Positions 1 to 7,829 of a DNA stretch of 64,000 nucleotides are shown in pieces. Under the pieces are notes generated by a model. That model did not search any database, had not been told where the DNA came from, and worked only from the letters and a program-made list of their open reading frames with translations. Source of the DNA: Desulfobulbus propionicus (GTDB lineage Bacteria; Desulfobacterota; Desulfobulbia; Desulfobulbales; Desulfobulbaceae); the NCBI GenBank assembly GCA_002748735.1, contig PDTC01000011.1:62001-126000 (forward strand), written 5' to 3'. The stretch's first letter is position 1. Every line of letters starts with the position of its first letter. Made by a program: the position numbers and the translations under genes.

Positions 1-982
1 CACCGGTGCTGCCCGAGGAGCCTGGTGTTATCATCGCTGCCTGTTGTTCCGGAACCAAAAAACCGCTGCTTCGTCTACGACCAGCTGTCCGGTCAAGCAG
101 CGATCCGGCCTGACGTAATATCTTCCCCCGCCTTTCCTGGGGTTCGCTTATACTATCGAGCACCATACGATACGCCGCCACAACAGAACGGACATATTCG
201 GCAGGTTTCAATCGTCCTTCGACCTTAAGGCTCTTGACTCCGGCAGCCACCAACTGGTCAACGACAGCGAGGCCACCGAGATCATTCATTGAAAAAAAGT
301 AGCCGCTGGCATCCCCCTTCGACCTCTTGCCAAACTGCTGGCGCCTGCTGTCCATGGCATAACGGCGTCGACAGGGCTGTACGCACTGTCCTCGCAAACT
401 TGAACGCCCTCCGTGCATGCTGGAGAACAAACAGTATCCAGAGTAACTGAAACACATGGCCCCATGAATAAAGACTTCCAGTTCAAGAGGACTGTGCCGG
501 GCGATCCCGCGAATCTCCTCGACGGTTAACTCCCTCGCCAGTACGGCCCTGGTAAACCCCATCTTTGCCAGGCCGTTGACTGCTGCCAGGGTATTGATGG
601 ACATCAAGGTTGAGGCATGCAGTTCCAGTTCCGGAAAGTAACGCCTAGCAAGGAGTGCCACACCAAAATCCTGAACTATCAAGCCGTGGGGACCGATGGC
701 TACAAGCATAGCCAGGGTTTGCACCGCTGCCGCCAACTCATCTTCCCTGACAAGACTGTTCATGGCCACGTACAGTTTTCGACCACGGGAACGTGCTTCC
801 GCTGTCATGGCAGCAAGATCATCAAAACTGAGCTCACGGGAAAGGGAACGAGCATTGAAACCAGGAGCTCCCGCATAGACCGCATCTGCACCTTCCTCCA
901 TGGCAGCGGTAAATGCCGCGATGGAACCGGCCGGGGCAAGCAGCTCCGCCGTTGGTTGAACATCAGTAGTAGCAGAACTCAC
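1..982 (-). CDS. Peptidase U32 family protein, partial (C-terminus beyond window)
   Basis: The reading frame is open from a GTG at 982 to the window edge, so only about 327 residues are visible. The GTG is preceded by GGAGG six bases upstream, and the protein begins MSSATTDVQPTAELLAPAGS, the usual U32 opening (ELLAPAGS). The family signature EVFIHGAMCFSYSGYCLFSS is intact, followed by RGQCVQPCRRRY. In characterised U32 proteins (UbiU/UbiV, RlhA, TrhP) cysteines with this spacing (first pair seven apart) hold an iron-sulfur cluster used in RNA or ubiquinone hydroxylation. The family is named as a peptidase, but RNA modification is more likely; the exact substrate cannot be assigned. It is last in the minus-strand operon with the histidine kinase and pyrR. 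Confidence 0.88.
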   Translation of the reverse strand, partial: MSSATTDVQPTAELLAPAGSIAAFTAAMEEGADAVYAGAPGFNARSLSRELSFDDLAAMTAEARSRGRKLYVAMNSLVREDELAAAVQTLAMLVAIGPHGLIVQDFGVALLARRYFPELELHASTLMSINTLAAVNGLAKMGFTRAVLARELTVEEIRGIARHSPLELEVFIHGAMCFSYSGYCLFSSMHGGRSSLRGQCVQPCRRRYAMDSRRQQFGKRSKGDASGYFFSMNDLGGLAVVDQLVAAGVKSLKVEGRLKPAEYVRSVVAAYRMVLDSISEPQERRGKILRQAGSLLDRTAGRRRSSGFLVPEQQAAMITPGSSGSTG

Positions 983-1077
983 CCTGTACCTCCAGCCCCA
1001 TTCACGGACCACGACAAAACAAACAGACTATAGCTTCTCGCCATCACAGGACCTATTCTTTTGTGGAATCTGCTCGG

Positions 1078-2514
1078 TTACGGCTGCCTGTCAGGCACCA
1101 GTGCGGGAGGATGTTCCGGGCTTGGCAGCGGCAGGATGAAATAAAAATTATTGCCCTCAGCGACCGGCTCGTAACCGACCTCTCCCCCATGCATCTCAAC
1201 AACATGACGAATGAAACTCAAACCATGCCCTGTGCCGGGGATTTCTTTGCTATCATCTCCACGAATCCCCTCCTGAAACAAACTGTAGCGATCCGTATCG
1301 ACAAGATGAGGTCCGGTGGAGAAGACATTAAATTTTATGCCCGGACGTCGCTGTGGTCCGAGATTATTGATAATTTCTCTTCCATAGGCAACCGCTTTCC
1401 TTGGTTTCCCCCGGTGATCAACAACCTCCTTGGTGTACTTTGCCGCATTGGAGAACAGATTGGCATACACCTGCGCCAGCAAACCGACATCAACCATGAG
1501 CTGAAACTCCTCGTCATACATGTTCATTGGACGTTCTACGGCAATACCAGCAGCTTCAAACCTGCGGTTGTAATGCTCCAGTTGGGGCTGGATCACCTCT
1601 TTCTCCACATAACAACGGCGGGGATGCAGCACCAGATGTCCCCGCTCAAAATGCTCTCTTCGAAAAAGGCTCTCAATGAAAAGACTGGTATTGGTATGGT
1701 GTTTGACCAGTTCCTGATGACAGTGAAACAGTTCGCTTTCCAGCTCTTCAAATGTTTCCAGCAACACCTCACTCCGATCCGGGATATCACTGACCAGTTG
1801 GCCAAGCTGGACTTTGAAATCAGCAAGTCTTTGCAACTTTTTTTTGAGCTGATTAAACAGGTGGCGAAAATAGATGTTGGGCACAATGATATTATGCTCA
1901 ATGTCCATCACCAGTGTGCTGATAAACTTGAGATGGTCGATATTTTGCAGTGCCATCAAACGATTCTCAAGATTATACCCGATTCGGTTGGCATACTTGA
2001 CGAAAAAAAACTTGTCTGTGGTAGAGAGGTCAGCCAAGGGACGCACCTCATACATGCCCATGATTCGCCCCTGGTACGGGCCATGTCCATCATCCCCCAC
2101 GGGAGTGGCAGCCTTTATTTTTTCAAGGGCATCCCGGCTATATCGCTGCTTACTGGAAATGGGGACGATATACGCATCGTCAACCGCGTAGGCATTGTGG
2201 TGCAACTGGACCGGATACTGTGCCGGGACGGGTTCAGTTACTACGCCCTCGTCGCTGCTGCAGACCAGGCGCAGATCTCCATCGGTTTCCGTGCACAGAT
2301 ACAACGCACTGGTCACACCAACAAGTTCTAGAGGTACAGCGACGCAGATACGATAAAAGTCATCCAGGGAATCGTACTCCTGGGCAAGGTCAAAGAAAGC
2401 CTTAAGAAAATCGTTGAAACGGCCGGAAAAGTTATACTCTTCGTAGCTCTCTGATTTCTGCCGGACCCGAGCGCAGACAGCGACAAGATCTTTGGGAACA
2501 TACTGCGAGTTCAT
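1078..2514 (-). CDS. Sensor histidine kinase-like protein with degenerate ATP-binding box
   Basis: 478 residues with no clear membrane segment. Residues about 40-190 look like a GAF-type sensory region. A possible phosphoacceptor stretch DIEHNIIVPN lies near residue 205. The C-terminal third is a HATPase_c domain: N box NLFSNAAKYTK, then VFSTGPHL where the G1 box (normally DxGxG) should be, then GTGHGLSFIRHVVEMHGGEV as G2. The conserved adenine-contacting Asp of G1 is thus replaced by Ser. The ATG follows a GGAAGGGG ribosome site. No response regulator is adjacent; the gene lies 73 bp after pyrR. It may be a soluble kinase or a catalytically altered nucleotide-binding protein. Function unknown. 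Confidence 0.8.
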   Translation of the reverse strand: MNSQYVPKDLVAVCARVRQKSESYEEYNFSGRFNDFLKAFFDLAQEYDSLDDFYRICVAVPLELVGVTSALYLCTETDGDLRLVCSSDEGVVTEPVPAQYPVQLHHNAYAVDDAYIVPISSKQRYSRDALEKIKAATPVGDDGHGPYQGRIMGMYEVRPLADLSTTDKFFFVKYANRIGYNLENRLMALQNIDHLKFISTLVMDIEHNIIVPNIYFRHLFNQLKKKLQRLADFKVQLGQLVSDIPDRSEVLLETFEELESELFHCHQELVKHHTNTSLFIESLFRREHFERGHLVLHPRRCYVEKEVIQPQLEHYNRRFEAAGIAVERPMNMYDEEFQLMVDVGLLAQVYANLFSNAAKYTKEVVDHRGKPRKAVAYGREIINNLGPQRRPGIKFNVFSTGPHLVDTDRYSLFQEGIRGDDSKEIPGTGHGLSFIRHVVEMHGGEVGYEPVAEGNNFYFILPLPSPEHPPALVPDRQP

Positions 2515-2587
2515 AGAAGTACCCCTTCCATGTTACTCCCCGCTACGACCTCTCCAAACAGCTGATAAATCTTAACAGGTGCCAGCC

Positions 2588-3121
2588 TCAGCGAGGTGCA
2601 ACAACGACCCTGTCTTCAGCGGAATCCGAGGCAAGCACCACATCAACACGCTCTCCCTGCCCGGCCCGAACTACCATACCCTGGTAATCGGGCTGGATAG
2701 GCAGCTCTCTACCACCACGGTCGACAAGCACCGCAAGCTGCATGGAGCGAGGGCGACCGTAGTCCATAACAGCATCCATGGCTGCGCGGATAGTACGACC
2801 AGTGAAGATAACATCATCGACAAGCACCACATGGCGATCCTCAAGGGAGAAAGCGATATCAGTCTTCCTGACAACGGGATTTTGCGAGATCAGGCTCCAG
2901 TCATCCCGGTACAGGGTGATGTCAAGATGCCCCAGGGGCACATCCACTCCTTCACTCTCCCACAGTTTGTCCCTCATGCGCTGGGCCAGAATCACACCGC
3001 CGGTGTGAATACCGATAATGGCAACCTGTTCCACTCCATGATTACGCTCGATAATCTCCAGACTAATACGGTCAAGGCTGCGATCCATATCAAGAGAGGA
3101 CATGACGTTTCTGGGCTTCAT
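2588..3121 (-). CDS. pyrR: Pyr operon regulator / uracil phosphoribosyltransferase PyrR
   Basis: 178 residues from the ATG at 3121. I chose this start because it overlaps the purN stop as ATGA and has GGAGGA upstream; an in-frame start at 3139 would lie further inside purN. The PRPP-binding motif VVLVDDVIFTGRT is clear, and the length and the sequence GIHTGGVILAQRM are typical of PyrR. Family members bind pyr mRNA and/or convert uracil plus PRPP to UMP. Here the gene sits with purine genes (purN, IMP cyclohydrolase), not with pyrimidine biosynthesis genes. Whether it regulates RNA or only salvages uracil cannot be told from this window; I see no PyrR-binding attenuator beside it. Confidence 0.93.
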   Translation of the reverse strand: MKPRNVMSSLDMDRSLDRISLEIIERNHGVEQVAIIGIHTGGVILAQRMRDKLWESEGVDVPLGHLDITLYRDDWSLISQNPVVRKTDIAFSLEDRHVVLVDDVIFTGRTIRAAMDAVMDYGRPRSMQLAVLVDRGGRELPIQPDYQGMVVRAGQGERVDVVLASDSAEDRVVVAPR

Positions 3122-3699
3122 TGCTCGATGTTCCTCCAAAAATACTCGACCCCCTTCTCTGCCACTAGATTAATGGCCTCTGGAAAGGCCTCGCACTCTT
3201 CAGCAAACACCTTGGCAGCAATAATCTCGACGGTATCTTCGCGTTCCAGGCAAACGCAGCGCTGGACGACAATGGGCCCCTCGTCGTACTGACTGTTGGC
3301 AAAATGCACAGTGCAACCACTTATCAGACAACCTCGCCGTTTCACCGCCTCATGGACATGATGGCCATAAAACCCTTTGCCGCAAAAAAGAGGAATCAGC
3401 GAGGGATGGATATTGAGGACGTTGCGCTCAAGACCGACCGGCGGTCGATACAGCTTCAGATATCCAGCCAGGGCGATCAGGTCCACATCATGATCAGCAA
3501 TCACCTGGTTCGTTGTATCAATATCTTTGGCATGGAAGGCCGGATACCCGTATCTCCTGGCCTTTTCCAGGCCCAGCGCCGAGGAGACATCAGCAATCAC
3601 CACCTGGATAGAGGCCCGCAACGTTCCCGCCTGTATACACCGGTGAAAATTATCCAGGGTCCTGCCACTGCCCGAAAGTAACACCGCCATCTTCCACAT
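3118..3699 (-). CDS. purN: Phosphoribosylglycinamide formyltransferase PurN
   Basis: 193 residues. The enzyme transfers the formyl group of 10-formyl-THF to GAR, the third step of purine synthesis. Visible family features are the N-terminal LLSGSGRTLDNF substrate loop, NIHPSLIPLF with the catalytic Asn and His, and the HFANSQYDEGPIVVQ segment with the catalytic Asp. The ATG follows AGAGGAG and starts one base after the upstream purH-type stop, so the two are almost certainly co-transcribed and coupled. The stretch after NIHPS (CGKGFYGHHVHEAV) departs from the common PGLHTH form but keeps the length, as in a PurN sub-branch. Confidence 0.92.
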   Translation of the reverse strand: MWKMAVLLSGSGRTLDNFHRCIQAGTLRASIQVVIADVSSALGLEKARRYGYPAFHAKDIDTTNQVIADHDVDLIALAGYLKLYRPPVGLERNVLNIHPSLIPLFCGKGFYGHHVHEAVKRRGCLISGCTVHFANSQYDEGPIVVQRCVCLEREDTVEIIAAKVFAEECEAFPEAINLVAEKGVEYFWRNIEQ

Positions 3700-3700
3700 A

Positions 3701-4321
3701 TCAGGCTCCTCTTATGCTGGATGGGTCAGGAGTGTCGACCTTGCCCAGCCATTCGGCTATTGCCCTGTCATAGCGACTGGTCAGGGCAAAAACCTTGACA
3801 GCCAAACGAAACCGGGTTTCCAGAGTGGTGTTACCGTCAGCTTGTAACTCACGCAACACCGTCGCATAGTCTGCCGGATCGACAATAACCGTGACATCCT
3901 GATAGTTTTTAGCAGCAGCACGTAACAGCGTCGGACCACCAATATCGATATGTTCAACGGCTTCACCCAGGGTACACCCGGGATCGCTGACCGCCTTCTC
4001 AAAGGCGTAGAGATTGACGGCGATGATGTCAATGGATCGGATACCGTGCTCTTCGCACTGCCGCTGATGTTCAGCATTCTGCCGCTGGTGTAATATTCCC
4101 CCATGGACAAGGGGATGCAGGGTTTTCACCCGGCCATCAAGCATCTCGGGAAAGCCGGTAAACGCTGCCACATCGACCACAGGAACGCCATGCTCACGGA
4201 TCTTTCTGGCGGTCCCCCCTGTGGACAGGATCTCAATCCCCATTGCTGCCAGCGCCTCGGCAAACATCTCGATTCCTGATTTATCAGTCAGGCTGATCAG
4301 TGCCCGCTCCACCTTTCTCAT
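3701..4321 (-). CDS. Stand-alone IMP cyclohydrolase (N-terminal half of PurH only)
   Basis: 206 residues, against about 520 for the usual bifunctional PurH. The whole protein corresponds to the IMP cyclohydrolase (MGS-like) domain: RALISLTDKSGIEMFAEAL, ILSTGGTARKIREHGVPV, GFPEMLDGRVKTLHPLVHGG and IDIGGPTLLRAAAKNYQDV. The AICAR formyltransferase half is absent, and the stop is followed at once by purN, so this is not a frameshifted PurH. It closes FAICAR to IMP, the last purine step. A separate AICAR formyltransferase must be encoded elsewhere. Split PurH proteins are known in other sulfate reducers. Cotranscribed with purN and pyrR. Confidence 0.9.
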   Translation of the reverse strand: MRKVERALISLTDKSGIEMFAEALAAMGIEILSTGGTARKIREHGVPVVDVAAFTGFPEMLDGRVKTLHPLVHGGILHQRQNAEHQRQCEEHGIRSIDIIAVNLYAFEKAVSDPGCTLGEAVEHIDIGGPTLLRAAAKNYQDVTVIVDPADYATVLRELQADGNTTLETRFRLAVKVFALTSRYDRAIAEWLGKVDTPDPSSIRGA

Positions 4322-4357
4322 GCTGGTTCTCCTCCCTGTGGGAGACTGACACTGGCG

Positions 4358-4753
4358 TCAGTCTTTTCGCTTAAACTGCCTGATTTTTCGCCGATCGCGT
4401 TTGTCAGGACGTCGCTCAGGCCCCGCCGTTGCCGCCATGAAAAGCCGACGTTCCTCACGCCGCTGCAGCCGCCGATGCAGCGAATCTTCCGATTCTTCGT
4501 AAAGTGTCCTGGCCACTGCCGCCGGACCACGTCGATCACTGAGTCCCAGTACAGTAACACTGAACTCCTCATGTCCACGGGTAATGAGCAGCCGGTCACC
4601 TACATGTATGGTTCGCGATGGCTTTACCCGCTGACCATTCACATGAACATGACCGCCGCCTACAGCCTTGGAGGCAAGTGATCTGGTCTTAAAAAATCTG
4701 GCGGCCCAGAGCCACTTGTCTAGGCGAACTTCTCCTGCATCTTTCATCATCAT
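4358..4753 (-). CDS. hslR: S4-domain RNA-binding protein, Hsp15 family
   Basis: 131 residues. An S4 RNA-binding domain fills the first 70 residues (VRLDKWLWAARFFKTRSLAS, then GGGHVHVNGQRVKPSRTIHVGD) and is followed by a basic Arg/Lys-rich tail, the layout of Hsp15/HslR, which binds free 50S subunits carrying a stalled nascent chain. I start at the ATG at 4753, seven bases after AAGGGG; a TTG at 4768 would overlap that ribosome site. It is the first gene of the minus-strand purine operon and diverges from folE2. The gap to the IMP cyclohydrolase gene is 36 bp. Confidence 0.87.
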   Translation of the reverse strand: MMMKDAGEVRLDKWLWAARFFKTRSLASKAVGGGHVHVNGQRVKPSRTIHVGDRLLITRGHEEFSVTVLGLSDRRGPAAVARTLYEESEDSLHRRLQRREERRLFMAATAGPERRPDKRDRRKIRQFKRKD

Positions 4754-4909
4754 ACGCTGCCCCTTCAATTACCTACCATAATATCACCCTGCCATCAAAT
4801 AAACCTGCACGCTGACTTTTCCCCTCGACGCTTTCCCTTTTTCCGGGTAATAGGCTATCATCAGGTAACTATCAGGCCCTAAGGGAATCGTTTACACAAC
4901 GGGAACACT

Positions 4910-5659
4910 ATGCTCGTACAGTCTGTGGGTATCAAAAAGTACAACTGTCCGGTCAGTCTTCGCACCAAGGCTGGTGACCGGCAACAGACCATTGCCGAGC
5001 TCGACCTCCAGGCCGACATCGGCCACGACCGCCAGAGTTCCTGCGTCGCCGTGCTGAAGAGTATCCTGCGAACCTATCGCAATGACATGCACTCGGGTGT
5101 ATTTCCGGAGCTGCTGGCAAGGGTTCGCCAAGCCCTCTCAGCCGAAAGGGCACGTCTTGCTATGCGCTTTCCCTACTTTATCACCAAAGAGGCGCCTGTC
5201 TCCAAAACCAAAAGCCTGATGGAATACCAGTGCACCTTCCGTGGCACCAGCCAGAAAAAAGGAGCTGGTGAGCAGTTGATGCTGACAGTCGAGGTCCCGG
5301 TAACTACCCTCTGTCCTTGCTCCAAAGAGATCAGCGAGGCTGGCGCCCACAATCAGCGGGCCGAGGTTACCCTGCAGGTTCAACCCTCCTGTTTCATCTG
5401 GCTGGAAGACCTTATCCGTCTCGTCGAGGAATGCAGCTCCTGTGAACTCTTTTCCCTGCTGAAACGACCTGATGAAAAGTATGTTACCGAGGCCGCCTAT
5501 GCCAACCCGATGTTTGTGGAAGATGTTGCACGAATGATCGCCAGCCGTGCCAGCAAACACCCGGGGATAAACTGGTTCAGCGTCGGTGTTGAGAGCTTTG
5601 AATCGATCCATAAGCACAGTGCCTACGCCCTCGTAGACAGCGATGATCAACTGGATTGA
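4910..5659 (+). CDS. folE2: GTP cyclohydrolase FolE2 (type IB)
   Basis: 249 residues. FolE2 converts GTP to 7,8-dihydroneopterin triphosphate, the first step of folate (and queuosine) synthesis, and replaces FolE1 in many anaerobes. The diagnostic segment VTTLCPCSKEIS with its catalytic Cys is present, as are the N-terminal VGIKKYNCPVSL and the C-terminal HKHSAYALV. The ATG is preceded by GGGAA. It diverges from the hslR-purN operon across about 155 bp, which fits a shared need for 10-formyl-THF in purine synthesis. Some folE2 genes are zinc-regulated, but I see no convincing Zur box here. Confidence 0.93.
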   Translation: MLVQSVGIKKYNCPVSLRTKAGDRQQTIAELDLQADIGHDRQSSCVAVLKSILRTYRNDMHSGVFPELLARVRQALSAERARLAMRFPYFITKEAPVSKTKSLMEYQCTFRGTSQKKGAGEQLMLTVEVPVTTLCPCSKEISEAGAHNQRAEVTLQVQPSCFIWLEDLIRLVEECSSCELFSLLKRPDEKYVTEAAYANPMFVEDVARMIASRASKHPGINWFSVGVESFESIHKHSAYALVDSDDQLD

Positions 5660-5702
5660 TCGACCACAGGAAAACTGGAGGCAAAAAACTCTAGCATTCA
5701 GC

Positions 5703-5782
5703 GGGCGGCCCTGCATTTCTCCTAGCGCTCCCCCAAAAAAACGACTATCTGTATTTTTTTTTACAGGTCTGTCTGGCCGCCC
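5703..5782. repeat. Nested inverted repeat upstream of the PilZ gene
   Basis: Outer arms GGGCGGCC (5703-5710) and GGCCGCCC (5775-5782) are perfect complements. They enclose a small hairpin CTGTA / T8 / TACAG (5749-5766). The structure fills the gap between folE2 and the PilZ-domain gene. It may be a folE2 terminator region or a folded leader for the PilZ gene; neither arm is followed by a T-run. Confidence 0.4.
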
Positions 5783-5827
5783 CATATGAGGCATTTTTTT
5801 CTTTGCCAGCAACGGGAAAGTATTCTC

Positions 5828-6304
5828 ATGCTCACAGAACTCCGTCGTTCAACACGTCATCCTGACTACCTGCCCCTTGAGATCCATGTCGTCGACAGCG
5901 CTACAGGTAATCAACTCGCCGGACCTTACTCGGGGCGAATCATTGATCTGTCCAGACACGGCGCCCGTCTGCTGCTGACACAGGTAATGCAGGAAAACCA
6001 CCATATCTTTTACTCCACCAGAGAGAATGACGCCCACCTGTTGCAGCTCATTTTTGAGGAGCCTCCGGAGATCATTGGCTCTATCATCAGGGCCGTGCCT
6101 GTCTGGTTTGACCTGTGTCGAAATGAGAGAATTACCGCCTTCATGATGGGGATAGAATTTATACCCAGCTCGGAGAGTAAAAAGATAAAACAACTGTTTA
6201 AGGTTATAGAAAGAAATCAGCAGCACCGTAGCGCCTGGTGGAACTCCAATGCCAACTTTGTCCAAATCAATTCCACGACGACAAAAGGTAAGCACCCCTC
6301 TTGA
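5828..6304 (+). CDS. PilZ-domain protein (putative c-di-GMP receptor)
   Basis: 158 residues from the ATG at 5828, which has GGGAAAG upstream; an in-frame ATG at 5786 lacks a ribosome site. The N-terminus carries both PilZ ligand motifs: an Arg-rich RRSTRHPDYLPLEI (RxxxR) and DLSRHGARLLL in place of the (D/N)xSxxG motif. The rest is a single PilZ-like barrel plus a short polar tail. PilZ proteins bind cyclic di-GMP and modulate motility, pili or polysaccharide export. The window also holds a polysaccharide cluster and a PilY1 adhesin, plausible but unproven outputs. No partner gene is adjacent. Confidence 0.75.
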   Translation: MLTELRRSTRHPDYLPLEIHVVDSATGNQLAGPYSGRIIDLSRHGARLLLTQVMQENHHIFYSTRENDAHLLQLIFEEPPEIIGSIIRAVPVWFDLCRNERITAFMMGIEFIPSSESKKIKQLFKVIERNQQHRSAWWNSNANFVQINSTTTKGKHPS

Positions 6305-6482
6305 CATTTCTTACTTTATTTGAGTTAATTCAAAATGTTAATAGAGCAGGTCATCGACATTTGCAGCCCCATGGCATTTCTTTTTTCACCAACACATGCC
6401 CCTCTGCTCGACAAGGAAAGGTTGAGCCCCTGCGCCATTCATGCCTGAGAGAGGCACCAACCAAACCTCATAGACGACTCTC

Positions 6483-7829
6483 ATGGATATCACTGCCCCC
6501 CTTGCAGAGCGCATGCGACCGACCAGTCTCGCTGAATTTGGCGGCCAAGAACATCTGGTTGGCGAAGGAAAACTACTCACACGGCTGTTGACCAAAGGAC
6601 GTATCCCCTCATTGCTCCTCTGGGGACCACCGGGTTCCGGCAAAACCACGCTGGCCACCATTCTCGCCCGCACCCTGTCAGCACGTTTTGTCTTCTTCTC
6701 GGCAGTCCTTTCTGGAGTCAAAGATATCCGGCGAATCGTCGACGAGGCCAGAGAGCAACAACAGATCTCCAAAACTGCCACCATCCTCTTTGTTGACGAA
6801 ATTCACCGGTTCAACAAGGGACAACAGGATGCCCTTCTCCCTCATGTGGAAAATGGTCTTTTCACGTTGATTGGCGCGACAACAGAAAACCCTTCCTTCC
6901 AGGTCATAGCACCGCTCCTCTCCCGTTCGCAGGTGCTCGTTCTCCACCCCCTGTCGGCTGAGGTTGTGCAAACCATTGTTCTGCGAGCCCTTGAAGACAG
7001 GCAACGCGGCCTCGGAGGCAGGGGGATTGCCATTACCGATGAGGCGCTCGTAGAGTTGTCCACCATGGTAGACGGTGACTGCCGCCGCGCTCTCAATCTT
7101 CTGGAGACGGCAGCCAACTTGGCGGAAGGCCGGGACACAGCAACCAACCAGGGCACCATTGATCGCGACCTGTTACGGGAGGCAGCCCAGCAGCGGACGC
7201 TCCGTTACGATGCCGATGGCGAGGAACATTATACCCTGATCTCGGCCCTGCACAAGAGTCTGCGGGACAGCGATCCAGACGGCGCCCTCTACTGGCTGGT
7301 ACGCATGCTTGAAAGCGGCGAAGATCCGCTGTATCTGGCCCGACGAATGATCCGTTTTGCCTCCGAAGATATCGGCAATGCCGATCCACAGGCCCTGCAC
7401 GTTGCACTCAACAGCCGTGAGGCCTATCACATACTCGGCTCTCCTGAAGGGGAACTGGCACTGGTGCAATGCGCCGCCTATCTGGCCACCGCACCCAAGA
7501 GCAACGCCGTATATGCTGCCTACAAAAGCCTGCGTGCCGAAATCAAAAAAAGCGGCACGCTCCCGGTTCCTCTGCATCTGCGTAATGCCCCTACCCCACT
7601 GATGCAGGAGATTGGCTACGGCAAAGGATATCGCTATGCCCATGACTTCAAAGATGGTATTGTTCTGCAGGAGCACATGCCTGATGAACTCAAGGGCGCC
7701 ACCTTCTACCACCCCACCAACAGAGGCTATGAGGCGGTCATCCTCGATCGCCTCACCAAGTGGAAACAGATCCTGCGACAACGCCAACATCATGAACAAC
7801 TCACTGAAAATCAAGCACAAGACAAATAA
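6483..7829 (+). CDS. rarA: Replication-associated recombination ATPase RarA (MgsA)
   Basis: 448 residues, the usual length. The opening ITAPLAERMRPTSLAEFGGQ is characteristic. The AAA+ core has Walker A GPPGSGKTT, Walker B ILFVDEIHRF and sensor 1 LIGATTENPSF, followed by the MgsA C-terminal tetramerisation region (EDIGNADP, LRNAPTPLMQEIGYGKGYRYAHD). RarA acts at stalled replication forks. There is little ribosome site in front of the ATG, but the family start is unambiguous. Its last 38 bp overlap the start of the UshA-like selenoprotein gene, so the two are probably co-transcribed. Confidence 0.95.
   Translation: MDITAPLAERMRPTSLAEFGGQEHLVGEGKLLTRLLTKGRIPSLLLWGPPGSGKTTLATILARTLSARFVFFSAVLSGVKDIRRIVDEAREQQQISKTATILFVDEIHRFNKGQQDALLPHVENGLFTLIGATTENPSFQVIAPLLSRSQVLVLHPLSAEVVQTIVLRALEDRQRGLGGRGIAITDEALVELSTMVDGDCRRALNLLETAANLAEGRDTATNQGTIDRDLLREAAQQRTLRYDADGEEHYTLISALHKSLRDSDPDGALYWLVRMLESGEDPLYLARRMIRFASEDIGNADPQALHVALNSREAYHILGSPEGELALVQCAAYLATAPKSNAVYAAYKSLRAEIKKSGTLPVPLHLRNAPTPLMQEIGYGKGYRYAHDFKDGIVLQEHMPDELKGATFYHPTNRGYEAVILDRLTKWKQILRQRQHHEQLTENQAQDK

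Noticed and set aside
1063-2331. A 422-codon plus-strand frame over the histidine kinase gene
   Set aside because: The minus-strand HATPase motifs are clear; the plus frame shows no family sequence and no ribosome site.
3701-4321. Frameshift or truncation of a full-length PurH
   Set aside because: The stop is followed by purN one base later and no transformylase sequence lies in any frame nearby; it is a genuine single-domain gene.
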